Of a stretch of DNA of 64,000 nt, positions 37,840-46,160 are shown in pieces. Position numbers and translations under genes: made by a program. Every line of letters starts with the position of its first letter. Position 1 is the stretch's first letter. The notes beneath the pieces are model-generated. The model made no database searches. It saw nothing but the letters and a program-made list of their open reading frames with translations, and was not told the DNA's origin. The stretch is from Bradyrhizobium sediminis (GTDB lineage Bacteria; Pseudomonadota; Alphaproteobacteria; Rhizobiales; Xanthobacteraceae). The stretch is taken from positions 3,730,501-3,794,500 of the forward strand of contig NZ_CP076134.1 in the NCBI RefSeq assembly GCF_018736085.1. The letters are read 5' to 3'.

Positions 37840-39240
37840 TTAACTGGCGCGCTGCGGCTTGCGTTCGCCGGTCACGGCATTTTCGGCCGCCCTGCTCATC
37901 AACGATGCATAATCCTGGCCGAACAACACCTCGCAGAAGCGGATGGCCGCCTTGACCTGCATCTGCCGATAGGCGCGCGTCTTGCTATCGCTGCCGCGTA
38001 GCGACTGCACCAGCGACTCGGTGGACTTCTCGACATATTGCTGCAGGTCGGAATAGGTCCGCAGCGTGACCTCGTTGATCGCGAGTTCACTGGCATAGGT
38101 GCGGCACACCGCAACGAAATCGATCAATGCGGCGGTTTCATCCACTTCGTTGGCGTCGACCTTGGCGCCGGCAGGAATGTCCTTGTCGGGGCGTTGACGC
38201 AGCAGACGCCGGACCCGGCCGGGCACACTGTCGATTTCCGATTGCAGGGCGTTGGAAATATCGGCCCGGATCGACGTCAACTGCCTGCCCCAGGAGGAGT
38301 CGTTGCGCAGGTCGAGTTCGGTCCGCAAGCCGCGCACGCCGTCATGGAGGGTCTTCAGTTGCTCGGCAACGGTGTCGAAATGGCCGCGCTTGATGTCGGT
38401 CCGCAGGCTGGCCGCGAGGAACGACAGGTCGTGCAGCGCCAGGGTGACGGCAATACCGTAAGGCGTGGCGGCAACGCGGATTTCGTCGTCGGATGCGGCC
38501 ATCTTGATGGCAAGGCGGATGATTTGCCACGGCGCGCTCAGCCGCTGCAACACCATCGACAGTGCGAACGGCAGCAACTGCGGCGTTTGCAGGGACGGAA
38601 CGTTGAGGGCCGCGCCGATCGAGGCGATTTGCGAATCCGCGAATATCCGCAGGAAACTGGGTAGCCGGCCATTAAGGGTGTCCAGTGCCTCGCGGGCGTG
38701 CAGGACCGAGCCGATCGGCAGCAAATCCTCGATCACGTTGGGCGGACCGATGCGGGCCAGCCCGCGCTGCTGGTCGCCGCCGGGCACCGGCGTGGCGATC
38801 TTGACAATCGCATCCGCCGCGGCGTGCTGGAACTTGCGGATTGCCGGCTCGAGTTCGGACGAGGTCCCGGCTTCCCGCACCCGGGCCAGCGCCGCTTCGA
38901 ATTCCCGCGCGGAATCAGGCACGCCGTCGCGGATCAGCCATTGCCACACCGGCAGCAGCGACGCGCGGCGGATCTGCCCCGGCCGCACCGGAGAATTGCC
39001 TTCGACCAGAAACGGCTCGAGCGGGCGGAACACCAGGCGGGCCGGATCGTCGGTGCGGGGCCGCGCCTCCTCGTCGGTTCCACGCACGATCTTGCGCAAT
39101 TGTTCGAGCACGAAGGTCGCGACCGCGGTGTCTTCGCCCCGTTCGATGGCGCGCTCGAACTCCCGCATCAGCAGCGCCTGCGCCTGCGGCGGTAGCTGCG
39201 CAAGATAGTCCCTCAGCCGCTCTGTCGATGTCTGGCTCAT
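37840..39240 (-). CDS. Conserved hypothetical protein, 466 residues, mainly helical
   Basis: A soluble, alpha-helical protein starting MSQTSTERLRDYLAQLPPQA, with no signal peptide or membrane segment and no recognised motif. Arg/Glu-rich helices and a Leu-rich middle (LLPFALSMVLQRLSAPWQIIRLAIKM) are visible. The start at 39240 is chosen over the upstream ATG at 39360, whose extra segment is proline/arginine-rich and overlaps the intergenic region. It lies between feuQ and ccmI and is not part of the standard cyc cluster. Confidence 0.75.
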   Translation of the reverse strand: MSQTSTERLRDYLAQLPPQAQALLMREFERAIERGEDTAVATFVLEQLRKIVRGTDEEARPRTDDPARLVFRPLEPFLVEGNSPVRPGQIRRASLLPVWQWLIRDGVPDSAREFEAALARVREAGTSSELEPAIRKFQHAAADAIVKIATPVPGGDQQRGLARIGPPNVIEDLLPIGSVLHAREALDTLNGRLPSFLRIFADSQIASIGAALNVPSLQTPQLLPFALSMVLQRLSAPWQIIRLAIKMAASDDEIRVAATPYGIAVTLALHDLSFLAASLRTDIKRGHFDTVAEQLKTLHDGVRGLRTELDLRNDSSWGRQLTSIRADISNALQSEIDSVPGRVRRLLRQRPDKDIPAGAKVDANEVDETAALIDFVAVCRTYASELAINEVTLRTYSDLQQYVEKSTESLVQSLRGSDSKTRAYRQMQVKAAIRFCEVLFGQDYASLMSRAAENAVTGERKPQRAS

Positions 39241-39384
39241 GCGTCCGGTATGGATGCGTGTTACGTGCGGACGGCACAACGCGTCCGCCGGCCATCTTAG
39301 AAGCCCCGGCGTTAAGAAGGCGTTTAGGAATGGGCGCTCGGCAGCTCCCGCTCGAACCACGGGCTTCGGGCGCCCGGGCGAGGC

Positions 39385-40758
39385 TCATACCCCCGGCAGC
39401 ACCAGTTCCGCCCGCAGCCCCCCGATCGGCGCGTTGCCGAGGGAAAGACTGCCGCCGTACAGGGCTGCGAGGTCGACCACGATCGACAGGCCCAGCCCGG
39501 AACCCGGCTTGGATTCGTCCAGCCGCTGGCCCCGGCGCGAGACCTGCGCCCGCTCGGCCGCCGACAGCCCCCGCCCGTCGTCATCGACGATGATCCGCAG
39601 CATCGGGCCGGCGCCGGGCTCCGCCGGCGGCTCCACCAGCACCTCGATGGAGACCTGCGAGACCGCCCATTTGCAGGCGTTGTCGACGAGATTTCCGGCC
39701 ATCTCCTCGAGGTCCTGCCGCTCGCCGCGAAACTTCGCCTGGGCGTCGGCCTTGATCCCGATGGCGATGCCGCGATCCCTGTGGATCTTCTCCATGGTCC
39801 GGCGCAACGCCTCGATCGCGGGCGCAACTTCGGTGACGGTGCCGATCACGGTGAGGCGCGCGGCGATCCGGGCGCGCTCCAGGTGATGCGCAACCTGGTC
39901 GCGCATCACGTCGGCCTGTTCCAGCACTTTGGCCGCGAACGGATCGGCGCCGCGCGCGGAGGCTTCATTGACGATCACCGACAGCGGCGTCTTGATGGCG
40001 TGCGCGAGATTGCCGACATGGGTACGGGCGCGCTCGACGATCTCCCGGTTGGCATCGATCAGTGCGTTGGTTTCCCGCGCCAGCGGCGCGATCTCGACCG
40101 GGAATTCGCCTTCCAGCCGTTCGGCGCGGCCGGAACGGATATCGGCGATCGACTCCGAGATGCGTTTCAGCGGTGCCAGCCCGAAGCGGACCTGGAAGAT
40201 GGTGGTCAGCACCAGCACGATCGTCAACGCCGCGAAGGTGCCGCCGAGGTAATAGTCGAAGCTGCGCGTTTCGTCGAAGATCTCGGTGGCGTCGCCGGCC
40301 ACGCTGACCAGGTACTTGCCGTCGATGCCGAGATCGACCGGCCGTTCCACCATCCGCAAGCTCTGGCCCTCGGGGCCGTCGACATAGCCGAGGCGGATGC
40401 CGGCCGCGGTCAGATCGGCGCCGTGTTCTTCGAGCTTCGGCAGGTTCTTGTCCCACAGCGAGCGCGACCGGCGCACCTCGGGCTTTTCGGTATCGGCGCG
40501 GGCGATCTGCCAATACCAGCCGGACAGCGGCAGCTCGAACAGTGGCTCGCCGAGCGACTGGAACTGGTCGGGCGTGTTGTCCGGCGTCGCCACTTCCGCA
40601 ATGATGGTGCGGAGATAAAGATTTAGACGGCGGTCGAAGGCCCGCTCGGTGGCGTTGCGGTACACCGACGACAGCACGATGCCGGTGATGGCCAGGATCA
40701 CCACCACCCAGGCGGTCGCCGACAGGAACAGCCGCGTGGCGAGCGAACTGGCGCGCAT
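39385..40758 (-). CDS. feuQ: Sensor histidine kinase, FeuQ-like
   Basis: A 457-residue kinase: membrane helices at 7-28 and 170-190, periplasmic sensor of about 140 residues, HAMP at about 190-240, His253 in NLAHAIKTPLSVIVNEASAR, and an ATPase domain with NLVDNACKWA, DDGRGLS and GSGLGLSIVVDL. The H-box NLAHAIKTPL is the PhoQ/FeuQ type. In rhizobia feuPQ lies next to cycHJKL and controls membrane and cyclic-glucan functions; the same position here supports the name. A 118-bp repeat-bearing gap separates it from its regulator gene. Confidence 0.85.
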   Translation of the reverse strand: MRASSLATRLFLSATAWVVVILAITGIVLSSVYRNATERAFDRRLNLYLRTIIAEVATPDNTPDQFQSLGEPLFELPLSGWYWQIARADTEKPEVRRSRSLWDKNLPKLEEHGADLTAAGIRLGYVDGPEGQSLRMVERPVDLGIDGKYLVSVAGDATEIFDETRSFDYYLGGTFAALTIVLVLTTIFQVRFGLAPLKRISESIADIRSGRAERLEGEFPVEIAPLARETNALIDANREIVERARTHVGNLAHAIKTPLSVIVNEASARGADPFAAKVLEQADVMRDQVAHHLERARIAARLTVIGTVTEVAPAIEALRRTMEKIHRDRGIAIGIKADAQAKFRGERQDLEEMAGNLVDNACKWAVSQVSIEVLVEPPAEPGAGPMLRIIVDDDGRGLSAAERAQVSRRGQRLDESKPGSGLGLSIVVDLAALYGGSLSLGNAPIGGLRAELVLPGV

Positions 40759-40765
40759 CAGAACA

Positions 40766-40833
40766 GGATCCCGAAAAGCATGTCCCCGGGCCGCGACCCG
40801 ATGGAGAGATGCCGGTTTTCGGACAGGATCATG
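40766..40833. repeat. Rhizobiales-type intergenic palindrome, copy C
   Basis: GGATCCCGAAAAGCATG ... GCCGGTTTTCGGACAGGATCATG. A longer, more diverged relative of copies A and B. It lies between feuP and feuQ. Confidence 0.5.
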
Positions 40834-40876
40834 TTCGAACACCGGGGTAAGCGAGGGACTTGATCGACACCCCTGA

Positions 40877-41548
40877 TCAAGCGCCCGGCGATGGCGGCGT
40901 CAGCAGATAGCCGAGCCCCCGCACGGTCTGGATGATATCGACATCCAGCTTCTTGCGGATGCGGCCGACGAACACTTCGATGGTGTTGGAGTCGCGATCG
41001 AAATCCTGATCGTAAAGGTGCTCGACCAGTTCGGTGCGCGACACCACGCGCCCGGTGTGGTGCATCAGATAGGCCAGCAGACGATACTCATGCGAGGTCA
41101 TCTTGATTGGGTTGCCCGACACGCTGACCCGGCCGGTTCTGGTGTCCAGCGAAACCGGTCCGCAGGTCAGCTCGGACTGGGCATGGCCGGCGGAGCGGCG
41201 CAGCAGCGCCCGGATCCGCGCCAGGATTTCCTCGAGATGAAACGGTTTTGCCACGTAGTCGTCGGCGCCGGCGTCGAAGCCCTGCACCTTGTCGCTCCAG
41301 CGGTCGCGCGCGGTGAGGATCAAGACCGGCATCGCGCGCCCGTTGCGGCGCCATGCCTCCAGCACCGAGATGCCGTCCATCTTGGGCAGGCCGATGTCGA
41401 GCACCACAGCATCATAGGGCTCGCTGTCGCCGAGAAAATGCCCTTCCTCGCCGTCGAAGGCGCGGTCGACCACATAGCCGGCGTCGGTCAGCGCCGTCGT
41501 CAGCTGACGGTTGAGATCCGGATCGTCTTCAACGACGAGCAAGCGCAA
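40877..41548 (-). CDS. feuP: OmpR-family response regulator, FeuP-like
   Basis: A 223-residue regulator. Receiver domain MRLLVVEDDPDLNRQLTTAL with phospho-Asp near residue 51 (VVLDIGLPKMDG), Lys in YVAKPFHLEEIL, and a winged helix with KMTSHEYRLLAYLMHHTGRV and NTIEVFVGRIRKKLDVD. The string DRAFDGEEGHFLGDSEPYDA is closely like rhizobial FeuP. Paired with the kinase at 39385. It is divergent from ku across a 354-bp gap. Confidence 0.87.
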   Translation of the reverse strand: MRLLVVEDDPDLNRQLTTALTDAGYVVDRAFDGEEGHFLGDSEPYDAVVLDIGLPKMDGISVLEAWRRNGRAMPVLILTARDRWSDKVQGFDAGADDYVAKPFHLEEILARIRALLRRSAGHAQSELTCGPVSLDTRTGRVSVSGNPIKMTSHEYRLLAYLMHHTGRVVSRTELVEHLYDQDFDRDSNTIEVFVGRIRKKLDVDIIQTVRGLGYLLTPPSPGA

Positions 41549-41902
41549 GCTGGTCTTCCCTCAAAGTTCCCCGGCAAAATCGCCGCCGGCAAGTTGAGAC
41601 GCCGCGGCGTGAATGCCGGATGAACAGCCATCGACGCGCTTCATTACTTTTTGTTCACGACTGCTCGCACCGGCTCCCCGGCAGCGCGCGGACCTTGCAG
41701 TGGCCGGCCATGCGTCAAAATGACGTAACACGTCGAATCGAAAGCCCCAAGAGGGCCTCGGCCCTGCGGTCGCGCCGACCCGCGCCTGGCGGTCGGCGCT
41801 TGCGATTAACGCCGTTCCGCGATTCCCTGCCCGGCTTGCTTTGAAACCCGGCCCCCCGGTGGTATTCTGCGTGCTTGGTCTGTTGCGTTTTCGGAGTTTC
41901 CC
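41549..41902. other. Divergent intergenic region feuP/ku
   Basis: No gene is seen in these 354 bases. A 9-bp hairpin, GCGCCGACC (41772-41780) and GGTCGGCGC (41791-41799), lies in the ku-proximal half. Promoters for both genes must be here but no clear -35/-10 pair stands out. Confidence 0.5.
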
Positions 41903-42868
41903 ATGGCCCCCCGCGCCAATTGGAAGGGCTTCCTGCGCCTTTCGCTCGTGACCTGCCCGGTCGCCCTTTATCCGGCGACGTCGGATACCGAAAAAGTCAG
42001 TTTCAACCAGATCAACCGCAAGACCGGCCACCGCATCAAATATGCCAAGGTCGATGCCGACACCGGCGAGGAAGTCGCCTCCGAAGACATCGTCAAGGGC
42101 TACAAGGTCGACACCGATACCTACATCGAGGTGACCAAGGACGAACTCGACGACATCGCGCTGGAATCGACGCATACCATCGAGATCGACGAGTTCGTGC
42201 CCAAGACCGATATCGACAACCGCTATTTGATCCGCCCCTATTATCTGGTGCCCGACGGCAAGGTCGGCCACGATGCCTTCGCGGTGATCCGCGAGACCAT
42301 CCGCAGCATGAACAAGGTGGCGATCGGGCGGGTGGTCCTGACCAACCGCGAACACATCATCGCGCTGGAGCCGCTCGACAAGGGCCTGATGGGCACGCTG
42401 TTGCGCTATCCTTACGAAGTGCGCGGCGAGAAGGAATATTTCGACGGCATCCAGGACGTGAAAGTCACCAAGGACATGCTGGATCTCGCCAGACACATCG
42501 TCGAAAAGAAATCCGGGTCGTTCGAGCCCGAGCGGTTCGAGGACCACTACGAAGCCGCGCTGATCGATCTCATCAACAAGAAGCGCAGCGGCGTCAGCGT
42601 GACCGTGAAGGCCGCGCCGAAGACCAGCGGCAACGTCATCAACCTGATGGACGCGCTGAAGCGCAGCCTCGCCAGCGAAAAACAGACCGCCCCTCCTGCC
42701 GCCAAGGCGAAAGGCAAGAAGCCGCGCAAGGCGGCCGCCGGCCAGCGCGAGATGCTGTTGCCGATCAGCGGCAGCGGCAAGCGCGCAGCCGAGGAGGAAT
42801 CAAAGCAGGAGCCGAAGAAGGCCGAGAAGCCGGTGCGCGCGCCGGTCCGGTCGAAGAAGGCCGGATAG
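41903..42868 (+). CDS. ku: Ku DNA end-binding protein (bacterial NHEJ)
   Basis: A 321-residue bacterial Ku. The core (about 1-255) includes WKGFLRLSLVTCPVALYPAT, FNQINRKTGHRIKYAKVDADTG and the conserved REHIIALEPLDKGLMGTLLRYPYEV. The C-terminal 60 residues are Lys/Ala/Pro-rich, as in extended Ku tails that bind DNA. Ku homodimers thread onto double-strand ends and recruit the LigD ligase. No ligD is present next to it or elsewhere in the window. Confidence 0.94.
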   Translation: MAPRANWKGFLRLSLVTCPVALYPATSDTEKVSFNQINRKTGHRIKYAKVDADTGEEVASEDIVKGYKVDTDTYIEVTKDELDDIALESTHTIEIDEFVPKTDIDNRYLIRPYYLVPDGKVGHDAFAVIRETIRSMNKVAIGRVVLTNREHIIALEPLDKGLMGTLLRYPYEVRGEKEYFDGIQDVKVTKDMLDLARHIVEKKSGSFEPERFEDHYEAALIDLINKKRSGVSVTVKAAPKTSGNVINLMDALKRSLASEKQTAPPAAKAKGKKPRKAAAGQREMLLPISGSGKRAAEEESKQEPKKAEKPVRAPVRSKKAG

Positions 42869-42941
42869 ATGCGGCGGCGTCCGCCGCCGGCCGTCCGAGC
42901 TCAATACGAGATGGCAACCTTGCAGCACCCCCTCGCCTGAG

Positions 42942-43178
42942 ATGCCATGGTCGACGCCGTTCGATGAGCCGATCCGGCTGCGCGGCCGCGCCAGCCTCAC
43001 CACGCTGCAGCATGCCGCCGATTACGTCATGACGCTGCCGGAAGAAGTTCAGCAACAGGAGCGCTGGCAAGTCGCGGTGGAGAACCTGATCAACGCCGCG
43101 GAGATCGGCGGCGGCTGGCTGATGTTCGCGCGGATCGGGATGATGCGGGCGCTGAACGGGGATGGACAAGGGCAGTGA
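42942..43178 (+). CDS. Small conserved hypothetical protein, 78 residues
   Basis: Starts MPWSTPFDEPIRLRGRASLTTLQHAADYVMTLP. I recall many short Bradyrhizobium proteins with a similar 'PFDDPI...LRTL.DAA.YI..LP' opening and an 'ARIGMMRALN' end, as here. No domain of known function. It follows ku by 73 bp on the same strand and may be co-transcribed. Confidence 0.7.
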   Translation: MPWSTPFDEPIRLRGRASLTTLQHAADYVMTLPEEVQQQERWQVAVENLINAAEIGGGWLMFARIGMMRALNGDGQGQ

Positions 43179-43243
43179 TGCGGCCGCAATCGCCGCCACA
43201 GCCTCCGGGCAGAAACTCTTGCATCGCGCTGGCCGGTCCGCCG

Positions 43244-43408
43244 CTATTTCAGCGACGAATTCACCGAGGTGAAGCTGCCGTTCAGCGTGGTGCCGACGCC
43301 GTTGACGGCGACGACGATCACGATGCTGATACCGGCCGCGATCAGGCAATATTCGATGGCGGTGGCACCGGACTCGTCACGCAAAAATTTTGAAAAAAGC
43401 TGCCGCAT
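43244..43408 (-). CDS. Flp/Fap type IVb pilin, orphan
   Basis: A 54-residue prepilin on the minus strand: MRQLFSKFLRDESGATAIEY then CLIAAGISIVIVVAVNGVG and a short tail ending SLK. The processing site is between Gly and Ala in SGATAIEY, with Glu at mature position +5 as needed for pilin assembly. AGGAG lies 7 bases before the ATG. It would be exported and assembled by Tad/Cpa machinery, but no cpa/tad gene is in the window. Confidence 0.88.
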   Translation of the reverse strand: MRQLFSKFLRDESGATAIEYCLIAAGISIVIVVAVNGVGTTLNGSFTSVNSSLK

Positions 43409-43698
43409 TCAAAACTCCTGTCGACGCGCCACGGGATTCTCCCGCGCAGTGCCCAATGTTGCAAGAACTAGACGGGATTGGTTGACGGGCTGTTGCGGAA
43501 TACACTGAACGAACGATTAAGAGCGGATGGCGGATGGCGGCATGCCTGGCGAGATTTCCGGATCGTGCGGGTCGCGAATTCCTCGCTCGCCTCGTTCCCC
43601 TGGGACCATAATCATGATTTGAGTCAAACGAATTCGCTCAATTATGCTCTCAGTTATGTTTATGTGGTCCCGATGCTCCCACCCACCGGCTTTGGCAA
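43409..43698. other. Intergenic region between the Flp pilin and the AMP phosphorylase operon
   Basis: No gene is seen. The region is more AT-rich near 43600-43670. TTTGAGTCAAA (43618-43628) is an 11-bp perfect palindrome about 70 bases before the AMP phosphorylase start and may be an activator or repressor site. Confidence 0.35.
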
Positions 43699-45243
43699 AT
43701 GAACTCCGTCGACACATCCCGGCCCCCTCTGAAGATCCGGCGCGTCAATCTCGATACCGGACGCGAGAACGTCGTCGTCATTTCGCGGCAGTCGAAGGCC
43801 TTGCGTCCGGAAATCTTCCGGGGCTTCAGCCGAGTCGAACTGCGCCGTAATTCCAGGGTGTTGCTGGCCACTCTGCTCATCACGGATGACGATAGCCTGG
43901 TCGGCCCCGACGAAATTGGTCTTTCCGAGCCGGCCTTCCGGCGCTTCGCCGAACCATCCGGCAGTCTGGCGACGGTCACCCCGGCTGTGCCACCGGAAAG
44001 TCTCGAAGCCGTGCGCGCCAAGATCCGGGGTCAGACCCTGAGCGCTTCGGAAATAGGTGCGATCATCAACGACCTGACCCATTATCGGTATTCCGACATG
44101 GAGATCGCCGCGTTCCTGATCTCTTCCGCCAGTTTCATGACCAGTGATGAGCTGCTCGCCCTCACCGGCGCGATGGCTCAGGCGGGAGCGCAGCTGAAAT
44201 GGGCCAACCCGATCGTCGTCGACAAGCATTGTATCGGCGGAATCCCGGGCAACCGGACTTCCATGATTGTGGTGCCGATCGTGGCGGCGCATGGGCTCAC
44301 TATCCCGAAGACTTCCTCTCGGGCCATTACGTCTCCGGCAGGCACGGCGGACACGATGGAAGTACTGGCCAGGGTCAATGTGGGCGCCGACGAGATGAAG
44401 ACGATCGTCGAAGCCTGCAATGGCTGTCTGATCTGGGGCGGACACGTCAACCTGTCGCCGGCCGACGATATCCTGATTTCGGTGGAGCGGCCGCTCAGCC
44501 TCGATACGCGCGAGCAGATGGTCGCCTCGATCATGTCGAAGAAACTCGCAGCGGGTTCGACCCACCTCCTGATCGATCTGCCGGTTGGCCCGACCGCCAA
44601 GCTCACCAGCGGCATCGAGGCGATGCGGCTGCGCAAACTGTTCGAATTCGTCGGCGATCGCTTCGGCATGTCGGTGGAGGTGATCACGACCGACGGCAGC
44701 CAGCCGATCGGCTACGGCATCGGTCCGGTGCTCGAAGCCCAGGACGTGATGGCCGTTCTGGCCAACGATCCCGCCGCGCCACAAGATTTGCGCGAGAAGT
44801 CGCTTCGGCTCGCGGCTCATCTGTTGGAATACGATCCGAAGCTGCGTGGCGGCACCGGTTACATCAGGGCCCGCGAGTTGCTCGATAGCGGAGCGGCGCT
44901 CAGACAGATGCAGAAGATCATCGATGCGCAGGGTCGATCGGACTGCCGCACCGAATTGGGAACGCTGACCTTCGACGTGATCGCCGCAAGCGACGGCTTC
45001 GTCTCCGGCATCGATTGCCTGCAGTTGAACCGGCTGGCGCGGATCGCCGGCGCGCCGCTCGATCAGGGCGCCGGGATCAGGCTGTTCAAGAAGATCGGCG
45101 ACCGCGTCGAAAGCGGCGAGCCGCTCTATCGCGTCTATGCCTTTGACAAGTCGGAGCGCGATCTCACGGCAGCCGGCGCGAAGAGCAATACTGCCTACAC
45201 GATCGAAAACACGACATCGTCCCGCAACAAGACGACGCCGTGA
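43699..45243 (+). CDS. AMP phosphorylase-type nucleoside phosphorylase (thymidine phosphorylase superfamily)
   Basis: A 514-residue protein, longer than bacterial thymidine phosphorylase (about 440) and equal to archaeal AMP phosphorylase (about 500). An N-terminal extra domain (about 1-90) precedes the alpha domain. The phosphate/nucleoside region reads [22 protein letters not shown] then [22 protein letters not shown], the AMP-phosphorylase pattern. That enzyme converts AMP and phosphate to adenine and ribose 1,5-bisphosphate. The next gene overlaps it by 4 bp and encodes a PRPP-synthase-like protein, so ribose-phosphate recycling is likely. The substrate (AMP, CMP, UMP or thymidine) is not settled by sequence. 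The ATG has only a weak ribosome site. Confidence 0.85.
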   Translation: MNSVDTSRPPLKIRRVNLDTGRENVVVISRQSKALRPEIFRGFSRVELRRNSRVLLATLLITDDDSLVGPDEIGLSEPAFRRFAEPSGSLATVTPAVPPESLEAVRAKIRGQTLSASEIGAIINDLTHYRYSDMEIAAFLISSASFMTSDELLALTGAMAQAGAQLKWANPIVVDKHCIGGIPGNRTSMIVVPIVAAHGLTIPKTSSRAITSPAGTADTMEVLARVNVGADEMKTIVEACNGCLIWGGHVNLSPADDILISVERPLSLDTREQMVASIMSKKLAAGSTHLLIDLPVGPTAKLTSGIEAMRLRKLFEFVGDRFGMSVEVITTDGSQPIGYGIGPVLEAQDVMAVLANDPAAPQDLREKSLRLAAHLLEYDPKLRGGTGYIRARELLDSGAALRQMQKIIDAQGRSDCRTELGTLTFDVIAASDGFVSGIDCLQLNRLARIAGAPLDQGAGIRLFKKIGDRVESGEPLYRVYAFDKSERDLTAAGAKSNTAYTIENTTSSRNKTTP

Positions 45244-46160
45244 GCAAGATCGTCATCCAGAGCCTGCCAACCGGCGCCGGCGATGCCAAACGGCTGGCGG
45301 CGCTGCTTGGCCTGTCGTGGCAGGAAATCGCGTTGCATCGCTTCCCCGACGGGGAAATCCGCGTGACGGTCGGCCCGGCGGCGTCGACCACGGTCATCTA
45401 TGCTTCGCTCGACCAGCCGAACGACAAGCTCATTGCCATCCTGTTCGCTGCGGAAGCGCTGCGGCGCGCCGGCGCAAGCCGGCTCGTGCTGCTGGCGCCA
45501 TACCTCTGTTACATGCGCCAGGACACCGCCTTTCACGAGGGCGAAGCGATCAGCCAGAAAGCTGTCGGCCGGCTCTTCGCCGCGACCGTGGACCGCGTCA
45601 TCACGGTCGATGCCCACCTTCATCGCACCTCCGACATCAAGGCGGTGTTTCCCGGCATCGAGGCCGAAAACCTCTCGGCCATACCGGCCATTGCGGACGC
45701 GCTGCGCAAGACCGGGATCGATCCCGCAACGGTCGTGATCGGTCCCGACGCGGAGTCGCGCCCCTGGGTGAGCGACCTCGCCGGCCGGCTCCGGCTTGCA
45801 TCTACGGTGGCGCAGAAAATTCGCCTCGGCGACCGCTCGGTCGAAATCAGCTTTGCCGAAGCCGCCCTGCTCGCTGGCCGGCCGGCTCTTCTGGTGGACG
45901 ATATCGTCTCGTCAGGAGGCACCTTGATCGCCTGCGCCAGGGCGCTCAAGGACGCTGGCGCGACGGCGATCGATGCCGTTATCACCCATGCCTTGTTTCC
46001 ACCGCCGATGGCGGCCGAGTTTGCCGCCGCCGGCATACGTTCGGTTCGTTCGACATCGAGCGTGCCGCACCCCAGCAACGCGATTCCGCTCGATGACATC
46101 CTTGCCACCGCCTTGCACGGCGAGATCGATGGCAAACGTTTTCCGGAGAAAACCCCATGA
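45240..46160 (+). CDS. Ribose-phosphate pyrophosphokinase-like protein (archaeal-type)
   Basis: A 306-residue protein of the PRPP synthase family. Visible are the ATP-binding flexible segment [20 protein letters not shown], the metal/ATP site [11 protein letters not shown], and the PRPP loop [20 protein letters not shown]. These read like class III (archaeal) PRPP synthase rather than the housekeeping Prs, which a bacterium would encode elsewhere. It may make PRPP from ribose 5-phosphate or act in a modified reaction on the ribose phosphate produced by the upstream phosphorylase. It overlaps both neighbours by 4 bp. Confidence 0.85.
   Translation: MSKIVIQSLPTGAGDAKRLAALLGLSWQEIALHRFPDGEIRVTVGPAASTTVIYASLDQPNDKLIAILFAAEALRRAGASRLVLLAPYLCYMRQDTAFHEGEAISQKAVGRLFAATVDRVITVDAHLHRTSDIKAVFPGIEAENLSAIPAIADALRKTGIDPATVVIGPDAESRPWVSDLAGRLRLASTVAQKIRLGDRSVEISFAEAALLAGRPALLVDDIVSSGGTLIACARALKDAGATAIDAVITHALFPPPMAAEFAAAGIRSVRSTSSVPHPSNAIPLDDILATALHGEIDGKRFPEKTP

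Noticed and set aside
41875..43032. 385-codon plus-strand frame overlapping ku
   Set aside because: It is a frame shadow of ku with basic low-complexity translation; Ku itself shows all family motifs.
43618..43640. FixK/FNR box before the AMP phosphorylase operon
   Set aside because: The half sites TTGA/TCAA are present but the spacing (1 base between TTGA and TCAA, or 15 to the next TCAA) does not fit TTGA-N6-TCAA.
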